From DATFVJ01 sp963727015 (GTDB taxonomy: Bacteria > Actinomycetota > Actinomycetes > Streptosporangiales > Streptosporangiaceae): a stretch of 64,000 nt of DNA. The translations under genes were made by a program, and so were the position numbers. The notes beneath the pieces were generated by a model that was not told where the DNA came from, made no database searches, and was given only the letters and a program-made list of their open reading frames with translations. The stretch spans positions 186,001 to 250,000 of the forward strand of contig CAVSEV010000010.1 of assembly GCA_963727015.1 (NCBI GenBank), written 5' to 3'. Positions 1 to 8,741 of the stretch are shown here, in pieces (positions within the stretch are counted from its first letter, which is position 1; each line of letters starts with the position of its first letter).

Positions 1-2
1 CC

Positions 3-1169
3 TTCGTCAAGGATCTCCCCCTGTTCGTTGCGTTCGTGCTGCTCGCCGCGTACACCTACGTCTCCGGGCTGCGGGCGCCGGCGCTGATCGCTTTTATCAA
101 GGACACGCTCATCTACGCCGTGATCATCGTGGCGATCATCTACATCCCGATCAAGCTCGGTGGCTGGGGTCACATCTTCAACGTAGCGAACACCCATCTG
201 AAGACGGTGAACCCCAAGACCGGCAAGCCGTTCGGCTCGCTGGTCACTCCGGCTGCGGGACAGTGGGCCTACGCCACGCTCGCGCTCGGCTCCGCGCTCG
301 CCCTGTTCATGTACCCGCACGCCGTAACGGGGACGCTCGCCGCCAAGAGCCGTGAGACGATCAGGCGGAACACCGCGCTGCTGCCCGCCTATTCGCTCGT
401 GCTCGGGTTGATCGCGCTGCTCGGTTACATGGCCCTCGCCGCCAAGGGCGTACCCGCCGCGGTCAAGGCGGGCGGCAACACCCAGCTGGCCGTGCCGCTC
501 CTGTTCAACGCGACGTTCCCGAGCTGGTTCGCGGGGATAGCGTTCGCCGCGGTCGCGATCGGGGCGCTCGTCCCCGCCGCGATCATGTCGATCGCCGCGG
601 CCAACCTATTCACCAGGAATGTGTTCGTCGAGTTCATCAAGCCCCACGCCACACCGGAGCTGCAGACGCGCGTGTCACAGCTGACCTCGCTCATCGTCAA
701 GGCAGGCGCGCTGCTCTTCGTGCTCGCGCTGTCCAAGTCGTTCGCGATCAACCTGCAGCTACTCGGCGGGATATGGATCCTGCAGACCTTCCCCACCATC
801 GTCGCTGGTCTCTACACGAGGTGGTGCCACCGCTGGGCGCTGCTGACCGGCTGGGCCGTGGCGATGGTGTACGGAACAGTCCAGGCGTACCGTGTGCCGG
901 TCCCTGGCACACCCGGATCGCATTTCGGCGGCTCCACGGCACCCATCCCGTTCTTCGGCCAGAACGGGTACATCGCGTTGACCGCGTTCGTCATCAACCT
1001 GATCATCGTGGTCGTGCTCACGCTGATCTTCCGTGCGGCCAGGTTGCCGGCCGGCGCCGACGAGACGGCGGCACACCACTACCTCGCCGACACCGGCGAG
1101 GTAGTTGTGCACGAATGGGCAGAAGTGAAGGAGGGACAGATGGCGTCAGGAGCCGAAGGCGCCGCCTGA
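3..1169 (+). CDS. Sodium/solute symporter (SSS family), 3' part
   Basis: The frame is open to the left window edge, so the N-terminus is missing and about 388 residues remain. The visible part has at least seven strongly hydrophobic segments and the family-like stretch GLRAPALIAFIKD followed by a long helix. This is the pattern of sodium:solute symporters of the monocarboxylate (MctP/MctC-like) branch. It should import a small solute, perhaps an organic acid, using the sodium gradient at the cytoplasmic membrane. The C-terminal tail (last ~40 residues) is hydrophilic and acidic. A palindromic element starts 6 bp after the stop. Family call is strong; substrate is inferred. Confidence 0.85.
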   Translation, partial: FVKDLPLFVAFVLLAAYTYVSGLRAPALIAFIKDTLIYAVIIVAIIYIPIKLGGWGHIFNVANTHLKTVNPKTGKPFGSLVTPAAGQWAYATLALGSALALFMYPHAVTGTLAAKSRETIRRNTALLPAYSLVLGLIALLGYMALAAKGVPAAVKAGGNTQLAVPLLFNATFPSWFAGIAFAAVAIGALVPAAIMSIAAANLFTRNVFVEFIKPHATPELQTRVSQLTSLIVKAGALLFVLALSKSFAINLQLLGGIWILQTFPTIVAGLYTRWCHRWALLTGWAVAMVYGTVQAYRVPVPGTPGSHFGGSTAPIPFFGQNGYIALTAFVINLIIVVVLTLIFRAARLPAGADETAAHHYLADTGEVVVHEWAEVKEGQMASGAEGAA

Positions 1170-1174
1170 GATGC

Positions 1175-1241
1175 CATGATCCGTTTGCGTGTTAATCTGC
1201 CCCCGCTATTTGCCGGAAACTTAACACCGAAACGGATCATG
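1175..1241. repeat. 67-bp palindromic repeat element, copy 1
   Basis: Two 21-bp arms (1175-1195 and 1221-1241) begin with CATGATCCGTTT and its reverse complement and match at 19 of 21 positions. They surround a 25-base loop containing GCTATTTGCCGGAAAC. A degenerate second copy lies at 22984-23052, and the loop is the better conserved part. It sits just after the symporter stop and could act as a terminator hairpin, but it has no U tract. A REP/MITE-like origin is equally possible. Confidence 0.6.
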
Positions 1242-1291
1242 CTTCGGGGCGCGCCACCTGAGTGAGCTTGGAGTGGCCTGAGTTGCGCCAG

Positions 1292-1562
1292 CGGGGCGTG
1301 GGCCGGCGGCGTGGCCGGGGGCGTCGGCCGGGGGCGTGGGCCGGGGGCGTGGGCGCGCGGCGTGGGCTGGGGGCGTGGGCCGGGGGCGTGGGCCGGGGGC
1401 GTGGGCTGGGGGCGTGGGCCGGGGGCGTGGGCCGGGGGCGTGGGCCGGGGGCGTGGGCCGGCGGCGTGGGCGGGGGCGTGGGCCGGGGGCGTGGGCCGGC
1501 GGCGTGGGCGCGCGGCATGGGCGGCGTGGGCGCGCGGCGTGGGCCGGGGGCGTGGGCCGGCC
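1292..1562. repeat. GC-rich minisatellite, mainly 12-bp units
   Basis: Near-perfect tandem copies of the 12-mer GGGCGTGGGCCG, with variants GGCGTGGGCCGG and GCGCGGCGTGGGC, fill about 270 bp between the symporter and the ThDP enzyme gene. All six frames are largely open because the unit lacks stop codons, which produces spurious Gly/Arg/Trp-rich ORFs. No gene is called here. The rest of the gap (1242-1291, 1563-1692) holds nothing recognisable. Confidence 0.9.
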
Positions 1563-1692
1563 ATCCCGCCATTGCAGCGGTAGACGGCGTGCGACCTGAG
1601 GACGCCCGAGACGACGTATCGCCGGAATTGCCCATGCCACCGCCGCGGTCTGGACTGCCACAGGCATGTGACCCGCTGGTAACGTCGGCCGC

Positions 1693-1935
1693 ATGGGCGA
1701 GGCACAGAGCAAGGGCGAGGCACAGAGCCTGAGCGAGGCACCTGGCATCAGCGAGGCACAGAGCAAGGGCGAGGCACAGAGCCTGAGCGAGGCACCTGGC
1801 ATCAGCGGAGCGCAGAGCATGGGCGAGGCACCTGGCATCAGCGAGGCACAGAGCAAGGGCGAGGCACAGAGCCTGAGCGAGGCACCTGGCATCAGCGGGG
1901 CACAGAGCATGGGCGAGGCGCCGGGCATCAGCGCG
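1693..1935 (+). repeat. In-frame coding minisatellite (54- and 36-bp units)
   Basis: The 5' end of the ThDP enzyme frame alternates units encoding SEAQSKGEAQSLSEAPGI (54 bp) and SGAQSMGEAPGI (36 bp). Both unit lengths are multiples of three and keep the frame open into the conserved domain. Each 36-bp unit carries an ATG, so copy-number change would also change the number of possible start codons. Confidence 0.85.
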
Positions 1936-3576
1936 CAGTGGCTGTCCGGGCACGGCGGTGCGCATGCGGTCGCCGCCGCGCGCCGTCACGGCGTCACCAC
2001 GATTTTCACCTTGTCGGGCGGTCACGTATTCCCCGTCTACGACGGCGCGGTCAAGGCGGATCCGCCGTTGCGGCTGCTTGACGTGAGGCATGAGCAAACG
2101 GCCGTGTTCGCGGCAGAGGCGACGGCCAAGCTCACCCGGACGCCTGGGCTTGCGGTGCTCACCGCTGGTCCTGGCGTGACGAACGGGATCAGCGCCATCG
2201 CGACCGCGCACTTCAACTCCTCGCCTGTGGTCGTGCTGGGCGGCCGCGCGCCTGATTACCGCTGGGGAGCCGGCAGCCTGCAGGAACTCGACCATCCGCC
2301 GATCCTCGCCCCGATCACCAAACGCGCCTGGACGCAGCACGCGGCCGCGGGCATCGGGGCCGCGGTGGACGAGGCGTTCGTCCTCGCTGGCGCGCCGCAT
2401 CGCGGGCCTGTCTTCCTCGACATCCCGATGGACGCCTTGTTCAGCGAGACGACGGCCCGCCTTCCCGCGCTGGAGAAGCCGCCGCCTGCCAGCCCCGATC
2501 CGGGCGCCATCGCGCAGATCGCCGGGCTGCTCAGTGAGGCGGAACGGCCCGTGCTCGTGCTGGGTTCCGATGTCTGGCTCGGCGGGGCCGAGGAAGCCGC
2601 ACGGCAGGCGGCGCAGACCCTGCTGCTGCCCGTGATCACCAACGGGCAGGGCCGCGGCGTGCTTCCAGCCGGCCACGATCTTCTCGTCACCCGCGCGCGG
2701 TCGCTCGCATTCGGCGAGGCCGACCTGGTGATCGTGGTGGGCACGCCGCTCGACTTCCGGCTCGGCTACGGCGAGTTCGGCGCCAAGAACGGCGCGGCGC
2801 GCGCTCGCGTCGTGCACATCGCGGACGCGGCTGACCAGCTGGCGGCGCACTGCCCGCTGGCCGGATCGGCCGCCGGTGATCTCGCCGCGGTGCTGCGAGG
2901 CCTCACCGGTGCCGCCGTGCCGCGCAAACCGGGCGACCCGTGGCTCGAGCGCCTGCAGGACGCGGTCAGGGGTGCGATGGCCGCGGATGGAGCGCTGCTC
3001 GCAAGCGACGCCAGCCCGGTGCACCCGATGCGGATCTATGGTGAGCTGACCCGGATGCTTGCCGACGACGCGGTCGTGATCGGCGACGGCGGCGACTTCG
3101 TCTCCTACGCGGGCAAGTACGTCGAGCCGAAACGCCCGGGCGGCTGGCTCGATCCCGGGCCGTACGGGTGCCTCGGCACAGGCCTCGGCTACGCCATCGC
3201 CGCCCGGCTGGCCCGCCCTGACGCCCAGGTCGCGCTGCTGCTTGGCGACGGTGCGGCGGGATTCTCCCTGATGGACGCGGACACGCTCGTCCGCCACCGG
3301 CTGCCGGTGGTGATGATCTGCGGAAACAACGGCAGCTGGGGCCTGGAGAAGCACCCTATGCAGATGATCTACGGTTACGACGTGGCCGCGGACCTCCAGC
3401 CGCAGTGCCGCTACGACGAGGTGGTCAGTGCGCTCGGCGGCGCCGGCGAACTTGTCAGCGAGCCAGCAGGGATCGGCCCGGCGCTCGGGCGCGCATTCGA
3501 CTCGGGTGTTCCCTACCTGGTCAACGTGGTCACCGATCCGGCGATCGCCTACCCGCGCTCGACGACAGGGATCTGA
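1693..3576 (+). CDS. ThDP-dependent acetolactate-synthase-like enzyme
   Basis: The core resembles acetolactate synthase large subunits, especially the IlvX/IlvB-like branch of actinobacteria. It has an N-terminal Pyr domain with the catalytic-Glu motif RHEQTAVFAAEA, a central domain, and a C-terminal PP domain with the ThDP/Mg motif GDGAAG...GNN. It would catalyse ThDP-dependent chemistry on a 2-keto acid; the true substrate is unknown and no small regulatory subunit is adjacent. Homology starts near the ATG at 1909, giving about 555 residues, the usual family length. Upstream ATGs at 1819 and 1693 add up to 72 residues made wholly of a repeat (GEAQSKGEAQSLSEAPGIS). No start has a convincing ribosome binding site, so 1693 is the longest choice and 1909 the conservative one. 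Confidence 0.85.
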   Translation: MGEAQSKGEAQSLSEAPGISEAQSKGEAQSLSEAPGISGAQSMGEAPGISEAQSKGEAQSLSEAPGISGAQSMGEAPGISAQWLSGHGGAHAVAAARRHGVTTIFTLSGGHVFPVYDGAVKADPPLRLLDVRHEQTAVFAAEATAKLTRTPGLAVLTAGPGVTNGISAIATAHFNSSPVVVLGGRAPDYRWGAGSLQELDHPPILAPITKRAWTQHAAAGIGAAVDEAFVLAGAPHRGPVFLDIPMDALFSETTARLPALEKPPPASPDPGAIAQIAGLLSEAERPVLVLGSDVWLGGAEEAARQAAQTLLLPVITNGQGRGVLPAGHDLLVTRARSLAFGEADLVIVVGTPLDFRLGYGEFGAKNGAARARVVHIADAADQLAAHCPLAGSAAGDLAAVLRGLTGAAVPRKPGDPWLERLQDAVRGAMAADGALLASDASPVHPMRIYGELTRMLADDAVVIGDGGDFVSYAGKYVEPKRPGGWLDPGPYGCLGTGLGYAIAARLARPDAQVALLLGDGAAGFSLMDADTLVRHRLPVVMICGNNGSWGLEKHPMQMIYGYDVAADLQPQCRYDEVVSALGGAGELVSEPAGIGPALGRAFDSGVPYLVNVVTDPAIAYPRSTTGI

Positions 3577-3657
3577 TCCTTCGCATGAACGCCCAAGGCT
3601 TAGCCCTAACGGCTGCCGCATGGCGCGCCGCGTCCGGGCAGGACCGGTTCCTGGGCG

Positions 3658-4083
3658 TCACGCCTGCCGGGTGCCTGCGTGCCTGGCGTGGCTGACGAAC
3701 TTGTCCCTGTCGACTAGCACCCGCTCCACCGTGCCCGCGCCGGCAACAGGGTCTTCGCCGTCCGGTGATCCGTCCTGGCGCTTCTGCCTGGCGATGAACT
3801 TGAACACCAGCCGCCGGCCTTCCACCTCGGTCAGTTCGGCCTCGACCTCGACCTCGGCGCCAATCGGGCTTGCCTGCTTGTGCTCCATGGCAACCCACGT
3901 GCCGACCGACGTCAGGCCCGGTTCGAGGCTAGGCGTGATGGCCGCCATCGAGGCAGCCTCGGCGAGCGCGAGCAGTCGCGGGGTCGCGAGCACGGGCACG
4001 TCACCGCTGCCCATCGCGGCGGCAGTGTCGGCGTCCGCGATGACGATCCGTACTTTCGCCATCAAGCCGGGTGCAAGAGCCAT
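3658..4083 (-). CDS. FlK-like acyl-CoA thioesterase family protein
   Basis: About 141 residues starting MALAPGLMAKVRIVI at 4083; the frame extends further upstream without homology. The sequence has the single hot-dog fold pattern of the fluoroacetyl-CoA thioesterase (FlK)/thioesterase family. A conserved block with VLATPRLLALAEAASM is followed by SVGTWVAMEHKQASPIG and a basic strand VFKFIARQ. It probably hydrolyses a short acyl-CoA in the cytoplasm. It lies just downstream of the biotin carboxylase and biotinyl-domain genes in the same direction, which fits acyl-CoA metabolism. True FlK specificity for fluoroacetyl-CoA should not be assumed. Confidence 0.75.
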   Translation of the reverse strand: MALAPGLMAKVRIVIADADTAAAMGSGDVPVLATPRLLALAEAASMAAITPSLEPGLTSVGTWVAMEHKQASPIGAEVEVEAELTEVEGRRLVFKFIARQKRQDGSPDGEDPVAGAGTVERVLVDRDKFVSHARHAGTRQA

Positions 4084-4219
4084 GGTCGTTACCCTAGCGG
4101 TCCCGGACGGGTGGGCCGTCCGCTGCGCCGGACGACGGGTCACCTCGGCTGACCGCGCCACGCAACGGCAGCCGCCCGGCTGAAGGGCCGAGGCCGGCGG
4201 CCGCTGCCGGTTGCCCGAT

Positions 4220-4432
4220 TTACTCGATTACGGCGATCAGGTCACCCTCCTGTATGACGTCGCCCTCGGCCACGTGCAACCGGATCAGGGCGCCCTTGTC
4301 CTCGGCGAGGACGGGGATCTCCATTTTCATCGACTCGAGGATGACAAGCGTGTCGCCCTCGTCCACCTGGTCGCCCTCGGTGACGACCACTTTCCACACG
4401 TTCGCGACCATCTCCGCGCGGACCTCCGCCAC
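4220..4432 (-). CDS. Biotin/lipoyl-attachment carrier protein (BCCP-like, single domain)
   Basis: Only about 70 residues, essentially one biotinyl domain. It has the biotin-accepting lysine in ESMKME, preceded by VWKVVVTEGDQV and followed by the second half-motif HVAEGDVIQEGD. I chose the GTG at 4432 because AAAGGAG lies five bases upstream; the longer ATG start has no homology. It would carry carboxybiotin between the biotin carboxylase encoded upstream (4544-5884) and a carboxyltransferase not present in this window. Stand-alone mini-BCCPs of this size are common in actinobacteria. Confidence 0.85.
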   Translation of the reverse strand: MAEVRAEMVANVWKVVVTEGDQVDEGDTLVILESMKMEIPVLAEDKGALIRLHVAEGDVIQEGDLIAVIE

Positions 4433-4543
4433 CGCGGCTCCTTTCCTCGGCCAGGACCTTGTCCCGGCACCGGTATCCAACGCCCGTCACCATTGTGCTG
4501 GGTATCCGGGCGTTTCCGCACGCGGCACCGGTAGGGCGCGCGG

Positions 4544-5884
4544 TCACGCGCGCATCCGGGCGACCACGGTCGTGTCGTAGGCACCGCTGACGAACTCGCC
4601 GTTCTCCAGCAGTTCGGCGTGGAAGGGGAGGTTCGTCTTCGGGCCAGCGACGCGGAAAGCGCCGACTGCCGTCCGGGCCCGGGCGAGCGCCTCGCCGCGG
4701 CTTGCGCCGTGCACGCACAGCTTGGCGAGCAGCGGATCGTAGAACGGCGTGACCGTGTTGCCCGCGGCATAACCCGCATCCACCCGGATACCGGGGCCCG
4801 CGGGCTCTTCCCACTCGGTGATCTCACCGGGGCTCGGCAGGAACCGCCGCGGGTCCTCGGCGTAGATCCGCAGTTCGAGCGCGTGGCCGGCCGGGCCGCG
4901 GGTGGCCAGGTCCGGCCGGATCAACTCACCCGCGGCGATCAGGAATTGCTGCTCTACCAGGTCGATCCCGGTGACAAGCTCGGTAACCGGGTGCTCGACC
5001 TGCAGGCGGGTGTTCATCTCGAGGAACGAGAACTCACCGGCGCCGGCATCCACCAGGCATTCAACGGTGCCCGCGCCACGGTAGCCGACAGCCTCGCCGG
5101 CCCGGACCGCGGCATCGAGCATGCGTTCGCGCAGCCCTGCCGTGACACCCGGCGACGGGGACTCTTCGGCGATCTTCTGGTGGCGGCGCTGCACCGAGCA
5201 GTCACGTTCGCCGAGCGCGACGACCGTACCGTCGGTGAGCCCAAGGATCTGGACCTCGACATGCCGTGCCCGCGGCGCGTAACGCTCGATCAGGATCGCC
5301 GGGCTGCCGAAGAAACGTTCGGCGCGGCTGCGCGCGGTGCTGAACGCGGCACGCAACTGCGCCTCGTCGTGCGCGGCGCTCATTCCGATGCCGCCGCCGC
5401 CGCCGGCCGCCTTGACCATGACCGGGTAGCCGATCCTTGCCGCCGCCGCGACTGCCGCATCTCCATCAGCGACGGGCTCGCGGCTGCCGGCCGACACGGG
5501 GACGCCGGCGTCCTCCATCAGGTTCCTGGCGTTGATCTTGTCGCCCATCTGCTCGATAGCCGACGGCGGCGGGCCAACCCAGATGAGACCCGCTTCGATG
5601 ACCCGCCGCGCGAAGCCGGCGTTCTCGGCGAGGAAACCGTAACCAGGGTGCACCGCGGCCGCTGCGCTGTGCCTGGCCGCCGCGATGACCGCGTCGATGT
5701 CCAGATAACTGCTCGCGGGCGGTGGCGGGCCGATGAGCAGCGCCTCGTCCGCCTCCCACACGTAGGGCAGGGCCTGATCGGCCTCCGAGTAGACGGCGAT
5801 CGCCCTGATCCCCATCCGGCGCGCTGTCTTGACGATCCGCCGCGCGATCTCGCCCCGGTTGGCGACAAGCACAGACTCGAACAC
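4544..5884 (-). CDS. Biotin carboxylase (AccC-like)
   Basis: About 446 residues with the full biotin carboxylase order. The N-terminal domain starts FESVLVANRGEIARRI, then comes the ATP-grasp with glycine-rich loop KAAGGGGGIGM, the HQK motif QRRHQKIAEESP, and the active-site EMNTRLQVEHPVTE. The C-terminal domain ends the protein. It carboxylates the biotin of a carrier protein with ATP and bicarbonate. The GTG at 5884 is chosen over the upstream ATG because GAGGAGG lies five bases ahead. Unlike many actinobacterial AccA proteins it has no fused biotinyl domain; the separate carrier gene follows 111 bp downstream. Confidence 0.92.
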   Translation of the reverse strand: MFESVLVANRGEIARRIVKTARRMGIRAIAVYSEADQALPYVWEADEALLIGPPPPASSYLDIDAVIAAARHSAAAAVHPGYGFLAENAGFARRVIEAGLIWVGPPPSAIEQMGDKINARNLMEDAGVPVSAGSREPVADGDAAVAAAARIGYPVMVKAAGGGGGIGMSAAHDEAQLRAAFSTARSRAERFFGSPAILIERYAPRARHVEVQILGLTDGTVVALGERDCSVQRRHQKIAEESPSPGVTAGLRERMLDAAVRAGEAVGYRGAGTVECLVDAGAGEFSFLEMNTRLQVEHPVTELVTGIDLVEQQFLIAAGELIRPDLATRGPAGHALELRIYAEDPRRFLPSPGEITEWEEPAGPGIRVDAGYAAGNTVTPFYDPLLAKLCVHGASRGEALARARTAVGAFRVAGPKTNLPFHAELLENGEFVSGAYDTTVVARMRA

Positions 5885-5987
5885 GCCGGCCTCCTCAGGG
5901 GTCGCGCGGACAGGACGGCTTCGGCACCCGCGCATCCTTTCACGTCCCTGGCCGCTGGCTCCCGCGCGCGGCCCGTCCGGGCGAGTC

Positions 5988-7223
5988 TTACATGCGGGCG
6001 GACGAGCGGCGGCCAGCCACCCTGCTCAGCGCCTCGACGACCCCCGGGTCGTACTCCGCCGCGGTGTCCAGGCGGAGACGCTCGAGCGCCGCCACGGCCC
6101 GCTCTCTATCGGTGGAGCTGCCCACCAGGTCGTCGAAACCGTTGGCGGCGCGGATGATGCGGCTGCTGACCGGCGGGCCAGGATCGGTGCCCCGCCACGG
6201 CTCACTCTGCCTGCGCACGATCTCGGCTACCCGGTCGAGCACGCCAGCCTTCCTGATCACCTCCGCGCCTAGCTCGGCGATCTGCGCCTGATCCGCGGGC
6301 GACACGAGCACGGTCGCGCCGCCTGGGATCGGGTCAGGGAGGGAAAGCTGGCCAATGTCGTGCATCAGCGCCGCGTACTCCAGTTCAAGCAGTTCCGGCT
6401 CGCTCATCCCGAGTTCGCGGCCGACGGCGACGGCGAGCCTGCTCACGCGGTGTGAGTGCCCGCTTTCCACGTAGCCGCCGACCTCGGTCATCCGTGACAG
6501 CGCCCGCACCGTCTGCAGGTACGTGACCCGGATCCCGGCATAACGGCGGAACGCGACCTGGGTGACGAGCAGCGGGGCGATGAACACCGCGAGCGCGGCG
6601 AGGCCCATCACCCCGGCCGCGAACGCGATCAGCATCGCCGATGCGCCGACCGCCGCGCCGAGCGGTGCCTGGACCCGCAGCTCATCCGAGAGCGCGACGC
6701 CGAACCTGGCCCGCAGCGCCTCGGCACGGATCAGTGCCGCGATGACCGCGTCCGCCAGCCAGGCAATAGCGACAAGTACCGTCATCACCGCGAAGGCGAC
6801 CCACCAGTGCCCGCGGATCTGCGCGTTCGCGGCGAGCGGGCGGAACAGCAACGCCACCGCCGCCACCGCGAGCAGCCGCCGGGCCATCGCATCGATCGAC
6901 GTCGGCCGGCCTGCCGCCAGGTGCGGCAGCGCGCCCACCACCATGGCGACCGCGGTAACCGCGATGACCTGCATCGCCGAGTGCGGAGCGGGGCGGCCCG
7001 CTACCCGCAGCAATAACGTGTAGGCGAGCGCTCCCGCCGTCGCAATCGGCGCGGACTCCCTGTTGCCCGGCAGCGCGATGCGGAAAAGCTCGCCGAGCGC
7101 GACGAGCGCACCGAACGCCACCGCATCCCGCGTACCGGTCATCCCGACGGCGGCGGTCTGCGCGATCGCGGCTACCACCAGCATGCCCGCCGCGCAGATC
7201 AGCAGTAGCTGGCCGGAGTCCAT
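5988..7223 (-). CDS. Membrane protein with degenerate HD-GYP-type domain
   Basis: 411 residues. The N-terminal ~225 residues form about seven hydrophobic helices, followed by a cytoplasmic HD domain. The domain shows a first His in ESGHSHRVSRLAV and the HD pair in ALMHDIGQLSLPD. Where HD-GYP proteins have HHE and GYP, this protein reads VRRQSEPWRGTDPG, so the GYP signature and several metal ligands are lost. It may be a sensor or partner of the full HD-GYP protein encoded 125 bp upstream rather than an active phosphodiesterase. Paired HD proteins next to sigR are also seen in streptomycetes. Confidence 0.8.
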   Translation of the reverse strand: MDSGQLLLICAAGMLVVAAIAQTAAVGMTGTRDAVAFGALVALGELFRIALPGNRESAPIATAGALAYTLLLRVAGRPAPHSAMQVIAVTAVAMVVGALPHLAAGRPTSIDAMARRLLAVAAVALLFRPLAANAQIRGHWWVAFAVMTVLVAIAWLADAVIAALIRAEALRARFGVALSDELRVQAPLGAAVGASAMLIAFAAGVMGLAALAVFIAPLLVTQVAFRRYAGIRVTYLQTVRALSRMTEVGGYVESGHSHRVSRLAVAVGRELGMSEPELLELEYAALMHDIGQLSLPDPIPGGATVLVSPADQAQIAELGAEVIRKAGVLDRVAEIVRRQSEPWRGTDPGPPVSSRIIRAANGFDDLVGSSTDRERAVAALERLRLDTAAEYDPGVVEALSRVAGRRSSARM

Positions 7224-7348
7224 GGCCTGCCACGACGACCGGTGCGTCCCGGCTTGATGCGTGCTCAGCGTCTCATCGCCTCCCCCGCGGGAGCGCGGTT
7301 GCTGGCGGTCGTGGACGGCACAGGCGGCTCACCGGGCTGTTCCTGGCA

Positions 7349-8689
7349 TCAGCGGCTGGGGATGACGCGCAGCGGCGCGGTCGGGTCGTCGTGATCCTGG
7401 GCCGTCGCCGACGCCGGCTGACCGGCTGGCGCGGTGACAGGCTCGGGCTGCCGCCAGCGCTCACGCCCCAGCGCGGCGACGAAGGCATCCACCATGACGG
7501 GGTCGAACTGGGCGCCGGCCCACCTGCGCAGTTCGGCGACGGCTTCCTCAACCGGCCGGGCGCCGCGGTAGGACCGGGTTGAGGTCATCGAGTCGAACGC
7601 GTCAGCGACTCCGATGACGCGGGCGAACTCGGGGATCTCGTCCCCTGCGAGCCCGAGCGGGTAACCTCGCCCGTCCATGCGCTCGTGATGATGCATGATC
7701 CCGGCGAGTGCCTCGTCAAGGAAACCGATCTCCCTGACGATCTCGAGACCGCGCATGGGATGCAACTGGATCGCACCGAATTCTTCCTCGGTGAGCGGGC
7801 CGGATTTCTGCAGCACCATGGTCGGTACACCGAGCTTGCCGATGTCGTGCAGCATGCCCGCGTGCCTGATGGCCTCGATCCGCTCCGCGCGAAAACCGAT
7901 CTCACGCGCGATCATGACGGACGCCTTGGAAACACGTTCGCTGTGACCCCTGGTGTAGAAGTCCTTGGTCTCCACCGCCTGGCAGAGGGCCGCCATCGTC
8001 GCCTCGTGGGCTTCCTGCTGAGCCACGTACTGCGCGACCGCCCAGCGTGCGACGAACAGCGGAATCAGCACAAGAACGGTGGAAAACGGCCCGACCACAC
8101 GCCAGAGCGCGGCCATGAGCAAACCGAAAATGGCGTAACCCAGATCTGGGACCAAGGACGCGAGGACCCGGCTGCGGAATGTCGTTGGCGAAGGTCCCGT
8201 CGCCCGGGTCAGCCACAACACGCCGATCACGAGGAAGTAGTTGAGGAAGTCAAGCGTGATCGCGGCGACCGCGAAGGGAACGATGATCGCCGGGAACGAG
8301 CTAGATGTCGGCACGCCCGCGTGTCCGCCGGCCGCGATGTACGCCGTGCCGGCGCAGTAACTGGCCACTGCCCACATCGCACCGTTGAACGACCGCTGCA
8401 CGACATGCAGGTCGCGGCGCGTGTTGAAGGCGGCGGCGGCGCCAACGATGGCGGCGCCTACCGGGCCGAGCAACACGACCGCGGCCAGGATGACCGACGA
8501 GCCCGGCGACCAGGCGTGCCTTCGAGGACTGATGGGAACGGGCGACGCCTCACAGATCAGGTGAAGAACCGCTAGGACGGCCAGGGTTAGCCAGGCGATG
8601 TGTGCGAACGGCCCGAGGAGCACGATCACGCTCCCGGCGGCCACCACCGCACCGATGTAGAGACGCGCCGCCCATGACAACCTTGGCAA
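7349..8689 (-). CDS. Membrane-anchored HD-GYP domain protein (cyclic-di-GMP phosphodiesterase type)
   Basis: 446 residues with about six membrane helices (residues ~10-215) and a complete HD-GYP domain. Visible motifs are HSERVSKASVMIA, HAGMLHDIGKLGVP, HHHERMDGRGYP and ADAFDSMTSTRSYR. Such proteins usually hydrolyse cyclic-di-GMP. The start is TTG at 8689 with a G-rich Shine-Dalgarno eight bases ahead. The ~55-residue C-terminal tail is low-complexity. A 30-codon membrane-peptide gene with its own ribosome binding site lies 52 bp upstream in the same direction, and the degenerate HD protein follows, so the three may form an operon. Confidence 0.9.
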   Translation of the reverse strand: MPRLSWAARLYIGAVVAAGSVIVLLGPFAHIAWLTLAVLAVLHLICEASPVPISPRRHAWSPGSSVILAAVVLLGPVGAAIVGAAAAFNTRRDLHVVQRSFNGAMWAVASYCAGTAYIAAGGHAGVPTSSSFPAIIVPFAVAAITLDFLNYFLVIGVLWLTRATGPSPTTFRSRVLASLVPDLGYAIFGLLMAALWRVVGPFSTVLVLIPLFVARWAVAQYVAQQEAHEATMAALCQAVETKDFYTRGHSERVSKASVMIAREIGFRAERIEAIRHAGMLHDIGKLGVPTMVLQKSGPLTEEEFGAIQLHPMRGLEIVREIGFLDEALAGIMHHHERMDGRGYPLGLAGDEIPEFARVIGVADAFDSMTSTRSYRGARPVEEAVAELRRWAGAQFDPVMVDAFVAALGRERWRQPEPVTAPAGQPASATAQDHDDPTAPLRVIPSR

Positions 8690-8741
8690 AAGCCATCCCC
8701 CCTACAGTCGACGTCAGGCGCCGCTCAGCGGCACACTCTCG

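Noticed and set aside
1262..1732. Collagen-like Gly-Arg-Ala-Trp repeat proteins in the first minisatellite
   Set aside because: All frames of the 12-bp unit are open; no start context, and unrelated peptides arise in each frame.
1237..3621. 794-codon minus-strand open frame opposite the ThDP enzyme
   Set aside because: It is the complementary shadow of a GC-rich gene plus repeats; the product is Arg/Gly/Ala-rich without any domain.
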